Below are positions 43,329 through 43,682 of a stretch of 43,682 bases of DNA, one piece after another. The stretch is from positions 1 to 43,682 of the forward strand of contig NZ_CCDG010000069.1 of NCBI RefSeq assembly GCF_000723885.1, given 5' to 3'. Under the pieces are notes generated by a model. It was not told where the DNA came from. It was given only the letters and a program-made list of their open reading frames with translations, and ran no database searches. The position numbers were made by a program, and so were the translations under genes. This DNA is from Paenibacillus camerounensis. GTDB lineage: Bacteria; Bacillota; Bacilli; Paenibacillales; Paenibacillaceae. Positions within the stretch are counted from its first letter, which is position 1. Each line of letters opens with the position of its first letter.

Positions 43329-43357
43329 TTGCATAGTTTCTCTCAGCATGGTATATT
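43329..43357 (+). promoter_or_regulatory. rrn promoter P1
   Basis: TTGCAT, a 17-base spacer and TATATT form a good sigma-A promoter. The upstream A/T-rich stretch (AAAATAAAATCAAAAAAATA) fits an UP element. Confidence 0.75.
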
Positions 43358-43425
43358 ATATTTCTGGCCGCGAAACGCTGAAAAGCGTCGAAGCTAAGCT
43401 CGAAAAAAGAAATTAAAAAAAGAGC

Positions 43426-43454
43426 TTGCAACGAACGAGCGGTTGTGATATAGT
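43426..43454 (+). promoter_or_regulatory. rrn promoter P2
   Basis: TTGCAA, a 17-base spacer and TATAGT, 97 bases after P1, with an A-rich tract (GAAAAAAGAAATTAAAAAAA) just upstream. Tandem promoters of this kind are usual for Bacillales rRNA operons. Confidence 0.8.
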
Positions 43455-43460
43455 ATAAGA

Positions 43461-43672
43461 GTTGCTGCTGACGAGAACATCGAAGGCAATGACGAGCTTG
43501 ATCTTTGAAAACTGAACAACGAGTGAGTATCTGGAGATCGCTTCGGTGAAATCCAAAAGTAGAGAATGCAAATTCTCGTCAGATGTTTCAAAATGAGCAT
43601 TCGCTCTTTTCGATAGTTTTCGGATGGTTATTTCCTCGGAGTGATTCGGGTGAAGTGATTGCCCGGAAAAAC
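43461..43672 (+). ncRNA. Pre-16S rRNA leader
   Basis: The transcript region before 16S has a boxA-like GATCTTTGAAAACTGAAC near 43500-43517, known from Bacillales rrn leaders, a perfect hairpin GAGAAT-GCAA-ATTCTC (43562-43577) and a small hairpin GAGC-ATTC-GCTC. These should guide antitermination and RNase III processing. The gap 43236-43328 before P1 shows nothing else. Confidence 0.7.
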
Positions 43673-43682
43673 CTAATTGGAG
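43673..43682 (+). rRNA. 16S rRNA gene, first bases only (cut by window end)
   Basis: The window ends in AATTGGAG, which matches the start of Paenibacillus 16S genes just before AGTTTGATCCTGG. Only about ten bases are inside, so the call rests mainly on the leader and promoters; the exact mature end is not certain. Confidence 0.55.

Overview
The window looks like a chromosomal segment of a Paenibacillus-type Firmicute. I judge this from the strong AGGAGG-type ribosome binding sites, the frequent TTG and GTG starts, the SLH-anchored and stalk-domain secreted proteins, the families present (DUF4003, a DUF4023-like small protein, a paeninodin-type lasso cluster), and an rrn leader that runs into the first bases of a 16S rRNA gene at the right edge. 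No integrase, transposase, CRISPR array or tRNA was seen. Nothing here could be checked against a database.

Layout. 1-5.1 kb: a 51-bp tandem repeat, a heterodimeric ABC exporter pair on the minus strand and a two-domain GNAT acetyltransferase. 5.1-6.7 kb: a DUF4003 protein and a PhnA-type zinc-ribbon protein. 7.1-17.7 kb: a three-gene operon for large secreted proteins: a PA14/metallophosphoesterase, a three-SLH surface protein and a GH92 alpha-mannosidase with CBM-like repeats. The two enzymes share three homologous accessory modules. 17.9-21.3 kb: a MacB-like ATPase and a large FtsX-type permease. 21.3-27.1 kb: housekeeping and accessory genes (three GNATs, an SDR oxidoreductase, a beta-lactamase-fold serine hydrolase and a YgjP-type metallopeptidase).

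27.2-34.8 kb: a complete paeninodin-like lasso peptide cluster in the order cyclase, precursor, HPr-kinase-like peptide kinase, PqqD-like recognition protein, transglutaminase-fold leader peptidase and ABC exporter, with a convergent nucleotidyltransferase downstream. The precursor is a 41-residue gene missed by length-limited gene calling. Its predicted core begins AGPGLAIAD and ends in serine, which implies an Ala1-Asp9 macrolactam and a phosphorylated C-terminal serine. A strong stem-loop separates the precursor from the kinase and could set the ratio of substrate to enzymes.

35.0-43.7 kb: an APH-fold kinase, a HEAT-repeat protein and a SUKH/SMI1-like protein, an acyl-CoA synthetase, a GNAT, a secreted stalk-domain protein, a 41-residue DUF4023-like protein, two overlapping WYL-domain genes, and a Trp-rich orphan. 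Two well-formed promoters, a boxA-like element and leader hairpins then feed the 16S rRNA gene cut by the window end. The most interesting parts are the lasso cluster and the phosphoesterase/SLH/GH92 surface operon.
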